From: Allantophomopsis cytisporea | Taxonomy: Eukaryota; Ascomycota; Leotiomycetes; Phacidiales; Phacidiaceae | Reading direction: 5' to 3' | Assembly: GCA_024752435.1 (NCBI GenBank) | Contig: CP103026.1 | Span: forward strand, 868,001-932,000 | Length of the DNA stretch: 64,000 nt | Shown here: positions 23,728 to 34,398 of the stretch, piece after piece | How positions within the stretch are numbered: the stretch's first letter is position 1 | Layout: every line of letters starts with the position of its first letter | Notes under the pieces: model-generated | Seen by the model: only the letters and a program-made list of their open reading frames with translations | The model's database searches: none | Told to the model about the DNA's origin: nothing | Position numbers and translations under genes: made by a program

Positions 23728-24246
23728 TGTATCTTGCTCGCAACGATGACCTCGTTGTTTGGTAACGTCGGGAATATGATGTTTCTATAATGTTGAAGTG
23801 GCAAGTTGGGAGGTGAAGGTGTGCGCAAGCAAGCGCGCTTGCTGCGCATACTGCGAAAATGGAAAGCGCGGACTTCGAGCAATAAGCATTGGTGGCTACT
23901 CAAAGTACATTCAGGAGAAGCAAAGTAGACAGAATCAATAATGTGACTTCAAAATCAATCGACTCAAGAGCCATCTCAGGTGTGCACCATTATCGAGCAG
24001 AGCATCTGGATACAGTCTGATTATTGGTAGAAGCAATAATCAAAGAAAGCATCGATGTATTGGAATTAAACCTTCCCATGACCACACTCCGAAGGATGAA
24101 TTAGTCTTTGCTCTAAGATTATTAACAACAAGCTATAAGAAGCTAAAAACCTATCACGCGAATCGCCAAAGCATGCTGCACCTGTGTAATAGAGATCAAG
24201 ATTTTGGTTGATCAGTTAACTGTTTCTGAAGTGGATAGATAGACGA
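23728..24246. promoter_or_regulatory. Promoter region of BTB gene with a GC palindrome
   Basis: 519 bp between the BTB start and the EMC3 stop. It contains the perfect 14-bp palindrome GCAAGCGCGCTTGC at 23829-23842. With a one-base bulge the arms extend to 23823-23847. The remainder is AT-rich. Confidence 0.45.
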
Positions 24247-25189
24247 CTAGATACTCTGTAGTAACCTCTTCTCCACCCCCTCAAGGATGTACTTGTGCTC
24301 CGTAACCTCGATATTCTCAGCCTCTTGTAAGAATAGCTTATGAGGGTCAACACCTGGACCCATCATTCCTGCACCAGCTTGTGGACCCATCTGACCCATC
24401 TGCTGTGCCATCTGACTGGCAGCTTAGAATAATTAGTATCATTGTTATTCATAGGAGGCAGATATTCTTACCGTTGTCGCTGCCAAGTAAGTATACGAAA
24501 ACTGCCTGGAGTCCATAGAGACATATAAAGTAGAGAGAGATAGAGCTGACCCAGGATACATCAAGATCTCTTGTCGCAACACCAGCTTGAAGCATTGACT
24601 TGAACTTGATGGTCAATGGGAATGGAAGTTTTACTACATTGCAGGTGGAATTAGTTTTGTCAAGAACTGCGGATCCAGATACAGCTATATGGCTCCTGTA
24701 GTGTATCACTCACAAACAACGTAGCCACTGAAGAAAGCATTAATCCAACCCATGATTAGAGTCTGGGGAACAATCATAGCCATGTTTCCTTTCATCATTC
24801 CCATCATTCCCTCCATTGCGGCAGGGTCAGTCATTGGGTTTGGAGGAGCCTGGCCCTTCTTGTCCGGCTCCTTCAAGAAAGCCCCCTCCTGGTACGCAGA
24901 GACGAGGTACTGCTTGCGCGCATTGAAGCCTGCAGGAGAGATGACATTGCCGTTCGTTCGTAGATTCATTCCGCGTACAAGGGATCGTTGTTCTTTGAGG
25001 CTGCCCAGGTCAAGCTTCTTTGGTGCAGTAGCCATAAGAACCGTTGCATAATGACGAAGAAGACCAGTCAATATCTTTCCATTGTTAGCAATGACTGCTC
25101 ATAGTATTCTGCTGAATGGGACTCACCATGACTGTGACGATGGGTGCGACGATCCAGTAGCTGTATTGATTGTCAGCAGGGCTCAACAT
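24247..25189 (-). CDS. EMC3: ER membrane protein complex subunit 3
   Basis: Four exons (25127-25189, 24714-25074, 24472-24633, 24247-24422) give 253 residues; introns are 52, 80 and 49 bp. The protein starts MLSPADNQYSYWIVAPIVTV (first membrane span, ~11-31). Next is the DUF106/YidC-like segment with RGMNLRTNG and a Met-rich cytosolic loop (MEGMMGMMKGNM). Two further spans follow (IMGWINAFFSGYVVLKLPFPL, and SWVSSISLYFICLYGLQAVFVYLL). EMC3 belongs to the Oxa1/YidC/Get1 superfamily and forms the insertase groove of the ER membrane complex. Length matches yeast Emc3 (253). Divergent from SPC2, with GET1 beyond. Confidence 0.95.
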
Positions 25190-25465
25190 GATCACAGTAA
25201 AGCGACGTACAGAAGCTGTGGATCTCTATGGATCGTCTGGACAGGAGCTTGTGCCATCATGATTGCAGCTTTACAGTTGGGTAGAAAGCTGTTGCTTGTT
25301 GACGACGATATCACCACACTTCGAGCTTCCGTGAGGTACCTCAATGAGTTCGGCGCTAGAGCTCGGCGCGTTCCGCGATAGCTGTCTGGACACCTATCCC
25401 TGGCACAGCCTTGTGAATAGCAACAACTTCCGTACGCCGTAAGAACTTCACAGTCGAACGCAGCA
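25190..25465. promoter_or_regulatory. Short divergent promoter between EMC3 and SPC2
   Basis: Only 276 bp separate the two start codons, so the two ER genes probably share promoter elements. No open frame is supported. Confidence 0.45.
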
Positions 25466-26252
25466 ATGGCGGACGCAAACTCAAAGATCTCAGTGTATTC
25501 GCTTGCGGGTACGTAGCATCATTTCCACATGATTCTAGCGTTTGCTTTGTACTTACTCCTCCTAGATCTCAAGAACACATCCGACGATACTATTCCTATA
25601 TACCTCAACTCTCTCAAATTCAAGCAGTCTCACACTCTTACTGATGTTCGTCTCGGTCTCGGATACAGCGCATTTGCAATCTGCGCAGCATGTTTCTACT
25701 GGGATTACAAACTTGGTTTTGAATCCACGAAATACTATACCGCAGCTGCAGTTGCCTTATATACAATCTTGAATGGTGCCCTAACATTCTGGATCTGGGG
25801 CGTTGAGAAAGGCAGGATCTACGTCGGAACAAGCCCAACTGGAGACAAGGTATATTTTATTTTCGGCTGTTTCCATTGGAAGGAGACAAGTGGACTGATC
25901 AGATATGCGTGCACAGATCGAGATTTCGACTTCCACTAAGAAGCACATTCCAATCTACTATATCACTTGCAAATACTATCTGTCCGATCACCCCAATCAC
26001 CCCAATGTAGTTGAAATATCTCGACCTTTCACAGAATGGTTTGACAAAGCTGGACATTTTGTACCATTGCCATTTCAGCAGATGCTTGCAGGAGGCGTAC
26101 CAGTCATTGGAGCTATAGACCCAACTAAGGTTGTCAGTGGATCTGGAAAAGCTATCCAGAGCACACCAGCTAGTGTACAGCAGGCGTTGGATGGGATTGC
26201 AAGTGGATCTCAAGTACAAGAGAAAGGGGCCAAGAAGAGGACCAAAGCTTAA
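25466..26252 (+). CDS. SPC2: Signal peptidase complex subunit 2
   Basis: Three exons (25466-25508, 25566-25849, 25917-26252) give 220 residues; introns are 57 and 67 bp, donors GTACGT and GTATAT. The N-terminus is cytosolic (SVYSLADLKNTSDD, then IPIYLNSLKF). Two membrane spans form a hairpin at about 50-110 (LGLGYSAFAICAACFYWDY; ALYTILNGALTFWIWGVEKG). A cytosolic C-terminal domain follows, with IPIYYITCKYY and a Lys-rich end. Spc2/SPCS2 is an accessory subunit of the signal peptidase complex that links it to the Sec61 channel. Length is near the animal homologue. It converges on GET1 with 131 bp between stops. Confidence 0.9.
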
Positions 26253-26383
26253 TGACAAGGAGCGTTTGTACAAACATTGACGAAGATAAAAACTGTTGTG
26301 AAAATCCAGCGTCCAGCTAGCATGGGGTTGGATGTGTGGGTGATAAACGTTTCAAGTAGATCTATCGGCAACCCATAAAAAAA

Positions 26384-27128
26384 TTATAATTGTTTCTGCT
26401 CTCTGCTTGTTCTAGCCTTCTGCTCTGTGCTTGTTCCAGCCTTCTGCTCTGTGCCTGTTTTAGCTTTCAAGCTCAACCCAATGGTTGCAACGATGGCGTC
26501 ACTGACAAGGAGGATGACAGCTGCACATGCTGCCATCCATACCTGTATACTGATACTTCCAAGCGGTGCGCGGGGAAATGACAAGAGCCATTCGGCATAA
26601 TATGGCACCCAAGCTTGTGGAATCCAGTAGACTGGCTGCTTTGTGTACCAGAACTGTAAAAGGAATCGCAAGCCATTCGTGCCGAGCCATCGTAGAGTCG
26701 ATACCGAACTGTCAAAAGTCTTCTTGCTGCCATCAAGGGAAGCCTCTGTTGGAAAGCTAATCAGTAAATGATAGAACAACGTGGTAATAAATCACGAACT
26801 CTTCTTCTCAAGCTGCTCTAGCACCTTATCATGCTGTCTTCTGATCTTAGCCCATTTTGCGAAATCGTCCTGGGCGCTCGTGCCATTCAATTCCTTTCGG
26901 AGCTTCAAGAAATCGCTTTGTAACTTTCGTTGCTCGGTTGCAGCCTTAGACGTAGGAGTAGGAAGACGATTGTAGACATTCCAAAGCTAGAAAATGTCAG
27001 TATTCGATTTATAATTTATATATGTATCTAAGTATACGTACAAGGTTGTTGATAGTTGCGGCTCCAACAGTATTGACTATATGGATTGCCAGTTGGAGGA
27101 TGAAGACAATGAGCATGAGGGAAGACAT
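26384..27128 (-). CDS. GET1: Get1, tail-anchored protein insertase subunit
   Basis: Three exons (27042-27128, 26800-26986, 26384-26745) give 211 residues; introns are 55 and 54 bp. Residues ~1-22 form the first membrane span, followed by NTVGAATINNLLWN. A coiled coil (~40-95) with FAKWAKIRRQHDKVLEQLEKK binds Get3. Two further spans lie after residue ~115 (WLGTNGLRFLLQFWYTKQPV; FPRAPLGSISIQVWMA). An alternative acceptor would give a 39-bp intron and insert extra residues; the 54-bp choice restores KKKASLD, the usual Get1 sequence. The last 24 residues are three copies of an eight-residue unit (TEQKA core) from a DNA tandem repeat. Get1/Get2 receive tail-anchored proteins from Get3 at the ER. 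Confidence 0.93.
26387..26458 (-). repeat. Three tandem 24-bp units in GET1 C-terminus
   Basis: Three consecutive 24-bp units encode TGTEQKAG, TSTEQKAR and TSREQKQL at the very end of the protein. The first two differ at two positions; the third, closest to the stop codon, is more diverged. Being a multiple of three, unit gain or loss keeps frame. Confidence 0.85.
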
Positions 27129-27531
27129 GATGCACCAGACTATACAGAGATCCTGCAGCGTCGGTCAGATTTAAGAAGGTGTGGGATGCAAAGTCGAGAG
27201 TGGACAATTATGAACTCACGTAGCCTCAGATGCCCGACTTCAAAGTACCTCATGCCTTACCCATAAGGTCAAAAGGACGTCAAGCATCCGTGCACGCTTC
27301 TCAAAGCACAAATCATTCCTGTGTGGACGCTCAAGCTCATTTCTAAGGAGCTTAAGGAGCTTTTACTTGCAAAAAAAAACTAAAAAAAACTAAAAAAAAC
27401 TTGAATATAAATTTCATGTTTACGTACAACCAGCCCGTGGGCAATAACTCCTCGCTATGCATCTCCAATCCCTGTCACTTAACGCTGTCTTACCGACCAT
27501 AAACCGTTACAAGGAGCACCAATATAAATCC
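27129..27531. promoter_or_regulatory. Intergenic stretch between MMS19 and GET1
   Basis: 403 bp with both genes on the minus strand: the 3' region of MMS19 and the promoter of GET1. It includes three copies of a 10-bp A-rich unit (AAAAAAAAAC-like) at 27371-27400. Confidence 0.5.
27371..27400. repeat. Three tandem A-rich 10-bp units
   Basis: A-rich decamers (one A8-9 run ending in C, then two copies of TAAAAAAAAC) repeat three times. On the minus strand this is a T-rich tract within the GET1 upstream region. Confidence 0.85.
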
Positions 27532-30500
27532 CTAATCCTCGGCTGCTGGCTCTGCAACGTTCAACCATGTGTTGCGGCAATCGACAGCTTCAGCTCTAAC
27601 ATCCCGCTTACCATCACCAAGAGCCTGCCAAAGCTCACGAACGACATCCGACTTGAAAGGAAGTGTAATGCTTTCACGAAGATGCTTTGGGAGTTCACCA
27701 AGACATCTCAGTGCCTTTATTCGCACGCTAGGAGGGTTGCTTGATGGGTGCTCCTTGGTGTTACGAATCTGAGTAAGGAGACGCGTGATCACAGAGTTGA
27801 TATGAGCTTCAACTGCAGTTGGATTCTCCGCAATTGTGACCGCCAATGTTTCGATTGAGGCGCTACGAACACCAGCACCTGGCACGTCGATCGATTGGAG
27901 GAGCAGCGGTAATAGAGTCTCGATCTGGGACAAAACTATAGATGAAGGCGTGTTCTTCAGAATTCCAGCTAGAGCAATGAGATAATTCGGTTTGCACTGC
28001 GCATCTGTGGAGCTTCTAAACTTCTCGATAATGGTTGAGACACAGGTGTCGAAAGCACGCTGTTTGTGTAACAGGCGAATGATGGCAAAATTTTCTTTGC
28101 ACAAAATCTCCGATGGCTCTAAGAGGTTCGCAATGACAGTGGCCACGGCAAAGCTTCTCTCTGGGACTGCAAGACCATCAATTAAAAGATTCAAGAATTC
28201 AGTAGTGATTTTGTCGTTCTTAAGCAGAGCCCCCTTGGTAAATGACAATACTGCTCGTAGGATCGCCTGGACCTCAGACTCAGGTAGTATTGCACTAGTA
28301 TCGTAGACTTGGAGGATCATGCTCTTGATGATCTCCTGTGGCAACTGAACAGCCGGCTGTAGACCTTCCCGCTGTATAGGTGACGTAGCGTTGAACTTAT
28401 TGACAAGAAGTCCAATTGACTCGTAAAATGCCGCACGTGTGTACACTGAGTCAGCACAAGAGCCTTGCGCAGCATATATCATGGGGGCAGTGATATCATA
28501 GATATTGTAGCTCAGCATAAGCTGGAAAGGGCTTCATGTTAGCTTGATCTTTCTAATTTAATATGAGTTGAACTTACCTTTGGATCTGGTTTTAGACCAG
28601 CGAGCAGGTGCATTGTGAGAATGACTGTGCTCTTCTGATCTTCCGGCGCGCCGACAAGGTCAAACTGACCATTGCGAACATCATTCTCTTGGTTTTCGGC
28701 CTCAGTCGTGTCCATGTTGGTAACAAACAAGGTATACAATTCCATAGCAGCCCAGATCTGGTCATCAGAAGCATCTGTACGTACTATGAGAGTTGCAATA
28801 CGACCGACAAGGTCAAGCAAGCGATCATCAATAAGAGAGTCGATGCCATTGTAGGTAATAGTTCTTACGCCAACATAAGAGGTTCCAAATAAAGGGCTCT
28901 CCTCTGGATATGCCTTCAACTCCACAACTCTTCGATAAAGGTCTTCTACCAAATTCTTCAGGTCAGGGTTCATCAACGGACTATTAGCGTCTCGCTGTCT
29001 TAGCTGCTCTCTACGTTCAAGGCCATAGAGAAGCGCTGCTACAATAGTAAAAGCATACTCAGGAACCGAGTTCTGAAGAACCGCATCGAATTTGCTTAAC
29101 AAGCGGCGCGTGAACAAATTGAAGATTTGGGGAGCAGTGCTAATCTTCGCGAGTCCCTCGAGCGTAATTGCATGTTTCTTGACCTCTTCCCTGTCGTCAA
29201 TGGTACCTGGCAGCTTCGCCATGAATGCTGGGAAGGTCACATCTGCAATCAGCTGATAATGCGAGATCGATATCTCCTGCAGAGCGAGAATTGCCTCCTC
29301 TTGGATCTGGCCGTTTCCTCTCTCTTCAATAAGAACGATCTCATCAAAGTACTGAACAACCATACTTATTTCGCTGGTATTCAAGTATCCTGGGATCTTG
29401 ACAAGCTTTAACAGTCCCTGGAGGGCAACAATTCGAAAAGACACCTCTTGGCGGGTAGTACCCATCAATGCACTAGAGAAGTCTTCAAAAAGCGAGTCCT
29501 TGAAAACTGCAAACCCTCCATTTGTGTTGCTAGTGATTGCAGTAACAGCTTCTCTAGCATTTCTACCAATAAGCAAGGAAGCTGCATCGAAGATGCGGCT
29601 GAAGACCTCGAGTAACGCTTTCTTCTGAGTGATTCCATTGAAGTCCTGATAAATAGTCAATGTTGCTGGCACTAAATCAATAGTCAGCAAACGGAATGCG
29701 CACGCCGAAGAACCAGAGATGGCTTCAACGATCTGACTGGATTGTTTTGCGAATCTGTGCTGTGGTTCCTGGAGATGCCCCTTGCATTCTTTGCTAATCA
29801 TGGTGATATAACGATGGAGCGCAGTATCGCTACATGTTTCCAGAGTGAGGCCAAAGGAGAGGCGAGCCGAAATCGCTGCGAGTGCATTGAGAGCCTCCTT
29901 GGCAAGCTCATCGTCTTGTGAATTGGTAACTTCATATTTCAGCGCATCCCAGATCTGAGTACACCATGTGGCAATGATGACTGGATCATAGTTCTTGGCG
30001 CATTCCGCAATGGTTTGAAGGACATCTTTCTAATCGATCATTAGCTATTAATTAGCCCACTGTGATCACTCGTATACTTACTCGCACGTTTGGCGTTGCC
30101 TGATCATCAAGCTTTTGAATGAGCAAGGGAAATGCCAAAGGAGCGAACAAGCCCGAAGCTGCAATACAGTGTCTCAGACGCAACTTCAAATCCTCAGCTG
30201 TAATGCCAATTGGGTCATCTGGCTTAGTTCTGAAGGTGATGGGAAAGTATTTGACCGCGGCCTCCCAGAGTAGATCCACCCGCTGCGATATATCCCATTC
30301 GATCATGACAACTTGAAGAATTGAGAAGACTATCATCAAATTTCGTGGGTCTTTCTCCATGGCCGCCAAGGTGGTAAAGCCATCGATGAATTCATCTCCG
30401 GTCTTGATGAGCGCCGCGCGATGTTCACTGAGCAAACTATCGACCAAGTGATATACTTGAAGCCTTGCAGAAACGGGTTGTTTTTGAAGTTCTTCGGCGT

Positions 30501-31020
30501 TCGCAAACAATGTATCCGCAATCTGGGCTGCCTCGGTTGATCTGAATCTAGTCATATGTGACAGTGCCTTCAATCCTATGGCCGCTTCCTTGACTCCCGC
30601 TCCGTCGTCGATACGGGACCGTAAAAATTGAACAAGAACGTCGACTTGAAAATATTAGTGCTTCAATTAACAGCAGGGTTATAAGAACTTACTGTGCTGT
30701 CGTGTTAAGGTTTCTGACTTCAAAGAGCCAATGACCGCTGCCATATAACCAATAGCTTATAAACTCAGCATCATATTCGCAAGAATCCCTGTCAAAAAAC
30801 TTACACTTAGCTCGAATAGTCAAGTCATCATCCGCAATATAATCCTGAATAGACAGAATTACCTCTGTAAGCTTCTGCTCGCCGCTCTCGATTCCTGGTT
30901 AGATTAGTGGGCATCATAATAAACACTTCGTGTGGACATACTTGAGGCAACCCCCAAAGCAATTGCCTTCGCCTCCTCCTCCTCTTGAGAAGCAAGCATA
31001 TATAACTCCGCGTCACTCAT
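27532..31020 (-). CDS. MMS19: MMS19 (Met18), cytosolic Fe-S cluster targeting factor
   Basis: Six exons (30942-31020, 30805-30894, 30693-30755, 30082-30644, 28578-30029, 27532-28521) give 1078 residues; introns are 47-56 bp. The whole protein is alpha-helical repeat (HEAT-like). N-terminal SGEQKLTEVILSIQDYI and DDLTIRAK belong to the MMS19 N-terminal domain. The C-terminal HEAT block ends KALRCLGELPKHL, DVVRELWQALGDGKRDVR and VDCRNTWL, a pattern characteristic of MMS19. In yeast and animals MMS19 with Cia1 and Cia2 hands Fe-S clusters to DNA polymerases, Rad3/XPD and other apoproteins. Its length is close to other homologues. It is divergent from MTD1. Confidence 0.92.
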
Positions 31021-31530
31021 TGTGGCATTGATGTTTTGCTTGACGAAGAGAAAAAGGTATGATGCTTGATGTTGTAAGTTGATCTGATATGGACCGATAA
31101 TTGCTTCATTCTGCCGCACCTCAAGGCGGTGTAAGCATCCTTTTGGACCTAGCGTAAGGCTATCGCTGTGCAGTATCATAGCCGAAATAATTCCGAGATG
31201 GTCCCCCAGCTTTTTTTCTGTTTAGTCAAATTGTCGAATGAGAGTTTGAAGGTTGAACAACCTTTTGGTTTGTTGATCTATCAATACACATACATAAGAT
31301 CAAAGATTCTCTCCCATTGTCATATATTTTGTTTCTGGGCTTTGTTCATTCTGACGAGGTATCATATAAGTTCTCAAAAACTCTACAAGACATCCTGTAA
31401 GTCACATGCTTGAGTTAGCTATTGGTGTACAAACTTAAGTTGCTTTTTCTTGGGTTCGTCTGACCTAACTCATAGCGCTTGAAGAGGTAGACATCTTCAT
31501 TGATTTGTTCTTTCTTCAAGCATTGGAAAG
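31021..31530. promoter_or_regulatory. Divergent promoter between MMS19 and MTD1
   Basis: 510 bp between start codons. No coding frame is supported. Confidence 0.4.
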
Positions 31531-32971
31531 ATGGCATCAACTCATACCTCTCCACCATCATGCAAGGTCATCTTGGCCGCGGGAATCTCCAAAGCGTTGC
31601 TCGCCGAGGTCCAAGAGGGACTTTCAAAGCTCCAAAAGGCTCCTCTCCTGGTTGGATTCCTTGCAAACGATGACCCAGCCGCGCAGATGTACGCAGATTG
31701 GTCTGCCAAGACGTGTAGAGAAAAGTGAGCATAGTCATGTTTCTTTTGGTTGTCTTAAATTTGTCACTTGGGAAGCATATTGTGGCCTTTGTCACAGCGG
31801 GAGTTGAGGCTATTATAACCCGGTCCTCTGTTGCATAAGGGCCTTCTCGTTCTCCTCACCATTTGACATCTATGGTTCATATCCAACTACCCAGAAAGAG
31901 TCGTTCTCTCTCAAACAGTGGTCAATCCTTTCTCCTCATGTACACAGGGGAGATTTAAGTCTTTAAGAGTGAATTACCTCAATTCTTAATCAAGCATTGT
32001 TCTATTATTCCATCTTCAGTATTAGAAGATTATTGTTATTTCGTTGTTCATCTCCTCTTTTTCTTTCTTTCCCTCCTTGATTTTTAGAGCGGGACGCGTA
32101 TATCATTAACTGTTGAGAACGTACTTATGTTATCCCTAGTGGCTTCGAATTCGATTTGCGAAAAGTTGATAAGGAGGAGCTCGAAGAGGCCATTCTTGCA
32201 GCCAACGCTGATGCAGCCGTCAATGGCATTATCGTGTACTATCCAATATTCCCAGCACCGTCGAGACAAGACAGCTACATTCAGCAGCTCGTCGACCTCA
32301 GAAAGGATGTCGAAGGGCTCAGTCATAGATATGTTTTCAACATGTATCAAAACATCCGATTCCTTGATGCTCCAGCCAACACCCAGAAATCAATCCTTCC
32401 ATGTACGCCACTTGCTGTCGTGAAGGTCTTGGAACACCTTCGAATCTACAACAGCATTCTTCCTTACGGAAACAGACTATTCGGGCGTACGATTACTGTT
32501 ATCAACCGTTCCGAGGTTGTTGGACGACCATTGGCGGCACTTCTTGCTAACGATGGGGCTTCTGTGTACTCCGTTGATCTCGATGGTGTTCAACTTTTCA
32601 CCAGAGGTTCCGGATTAAAGAAGAACAGACATGAAGTTCACGAGAAGCCTGGATGGGGTCTGGCTGAGTGCCTCCCATTGAGTGATGTCGTCATCAGTGG
32701 TGTTCCAGGTGAGAGATTTAAGGTCCCAACAGACTTGATTAGAGATGGCGCTGTCTGCATTAACTTCTCGAGTGAGAAGAACTTCGATGGGCCAGCAGTA
32801 AAAGAGAAGGCCAGCATATATGTTCCAGCTATTGGAAAGGTCACCATCGCAGTTCTTCTGAGAAACTTACTGGTAAGCTTGAGATATACAAATACCCGCT
32901 ATTTTATGCTAACTATGATCGTATAGCGACTCGAGCAGAACCAGAGAACAGCCGCACCACACCCATCGTAG
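31531..32971 (+). CDS. MTD1: NAD-dependent methylenetetrahydrofolate dehydrogenase
   Basis: Three exons (31531-31724, 32140-32872, 32927-32971) give 323 residues. Intron 1 is 415 bp, by far the longest in the window; splicing gives CRENGFEFDLRKVD as in homologues. The N-terminal domain has LLVGFLANDDPAAQMYA, and GIIVYYPIF lies at the folate site. The Rossmann part carries TVINRSEVVGRPLAALLANDGA and GKVTIAVLLRNLL. It resembles monofunctional yeast Mtd1, an NAD-dependent cytosolic enzyme that oxidises 5,10-methylene-THF to 5,10-methenyl-THF for purine synthesis. It lacks cyclohydrolase and synthetase domains, so it is not the trifunctional C1-THF synthase. Confidence 0.95.
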
Positions 32972-33255
32972 AAACAAGACTAAGACTAAGACCTAGAGTA
33001 TAAGCTGTTATCCTGTTTATGGCGTCTATATAGAACGACCAAGGTGCAATAAAAGTTTGATTTTTAAATTGACTACATTATGAATTTTCGTAAAATCTTG
33101 GGGAAAAAAAGCGCGTGCGTCAAGATATTTTCGTCTTGGGAGGCGATGATAAATGCAGGAGATGGGTATCTCATTTTTGCTTGACTACTACATGTTTTAT
33201 GCTAACGTCCATGGCCCGCGCTAAATGCGTTTAAATCTAACAATACAATATCGTA

Positions 33256-34398
33256 TCAATCATCTTCTTCCAACATTTCAAGACAGTCAAGCTCTGTTTG
33301 CACCTGCCTCTGAAACTCTTCTCTCTCGATTCCAGCGGCTCGCGCCAATCTGAACAAGCTCTTAACACTCATACTGATGTGCTGCTTGATAGCAATCTCG
33401 CTTTGTGCATATCCAGCAGCCCTCCTTTCGAGTCTGGCAACCGTATCTCCACTTGAACTCGCCGGTGAAGAGGCTCTAGGCTGTGCAATGTCGTGAGATT
33501 GGTCATGTGGATAAGGCGGATCCTTTGTGTCTTTGTTGGGCATGTCCCACACAAGAGATGAGGAGGATAGCTCTGGGTGTCCATCCATCTCTCGTCTAAT
33601 TTTCGAGGCTAATTCGTCTTGGCCAAGAGTTGTTTCTACGTCACCGTTCTCCCGAGCCTCGTCTGGGTCATGATTATCCATCGCTGGTTGGACTTGTGCG
33701 TATTGTGCATAGTAGTCCTCGTCATTTGTAGCATCTCCGTTGTGGGGGGTAGATGATTGACCGTTGTCGGGTGTCTGAGCGGAGCTGGTATTGTCATATA
33801 ATGCCCAGTACTCCTCATCGTCTTCCTCGTCTTCCTCATATCCGATATTGTGTTCGTTGGTACTATTCGTCCCATTCACAGGATGGGTCTGCGATTCGAA
33901 AGCATCCTCAGCTTCCACTATAGTCTTGAATCCTTTCGATGCATTCACTTCCGCCCCGTTTAATGCGGTTACCTCTCCGATTTTCCAGCCATCAGGCCCT
34001 CCCTCAGTATCGCCAGTACACCACACAAGCTTTACATCGATATCAAGCTCTTGTAGGCCGGCAAATGCGTATAGTGTTTCTTCGTCTAACCGTTTGTACC
34101 GTAGAGATACGTCGCTATCCCAATCAACCTCCACTTCTCCAGATACTGGGTGGGGATCAAGTCTATCATTCTGTGCAATTTGCTTCAGCCTGTCCACGTG
34201 TGCAGCATCATAACAGAGTAAGGAGATCCATGGGTCCGAGGGCGAGCCAGAGAGAAGCTTGACACGTTGACGTAGAATGGGCGAGAGTAGTGGCAGTAAC
34301 GCGGCAGGAGGCTCTGGAGATATAACAGCAGTTGGCAAAGATGCTAGAAGTGGTGACAAAAGCTCCTTCGTGGATGGCGGAGTATTTGGTGTAGACAT
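33256..34398 (-). CDS. Conserved-looking acidic protein of unknown function
   Basis: Single frame of 380 residues from the ATG at 34398; the reading frame stays open 13 codons further upstream. An ordered-looking N-terminal part (~1-165) contains LRQRVKLLSGSPSDPWISLL, RLDPHPVSGEVEVDWDS and ETLYAFAGLQELDI. A long acidic, Asn/Gln-rich linker follows (EEDEEDDEEYWALYDN). The C-terminal helix ~345-380 (SVKSLFRLARAAGIEREEFQ) looks structured. I do not recognise the family. The pattern of two ordered ends and a disordered middle is typical of fungal regulatory or scaffold proteins. No signal peptide or membrane span. Confidence 0.75.
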   Translation of the reverse strand: MSTPNTPPSTKELLSPLLASLPTAVISPEPPAALLPLLSPILRQRVKLLSGSPSDPWISLLCYDAAHVDRLKQIAQNDRLDPHPVSGEVEVDWDSDVSLRYKRLDEETLYAFAGLQELDIDVKLVWCTGDTEGGPDGWKIGEVTALNGAEVNASKGFKTIVEAEDAFESQTHPVNGTNSTNEHNIGYEEDEEDDEEYWALYDNTSSAQTPDNGQSSTPHNGDATNDEDYYAQYAQVQPAMDNHDPDEARENGDVETTLGQDELASKIRREMDGHPELSSSSLVWDMPNKDTKDPPYPHDQSHDIAQPRASSPASSSGDTVARLERRAAGYAQSEIAIKQHISMSVKSLFRLARAAGIEREEFQRQVQTELDCLEMLEEDD

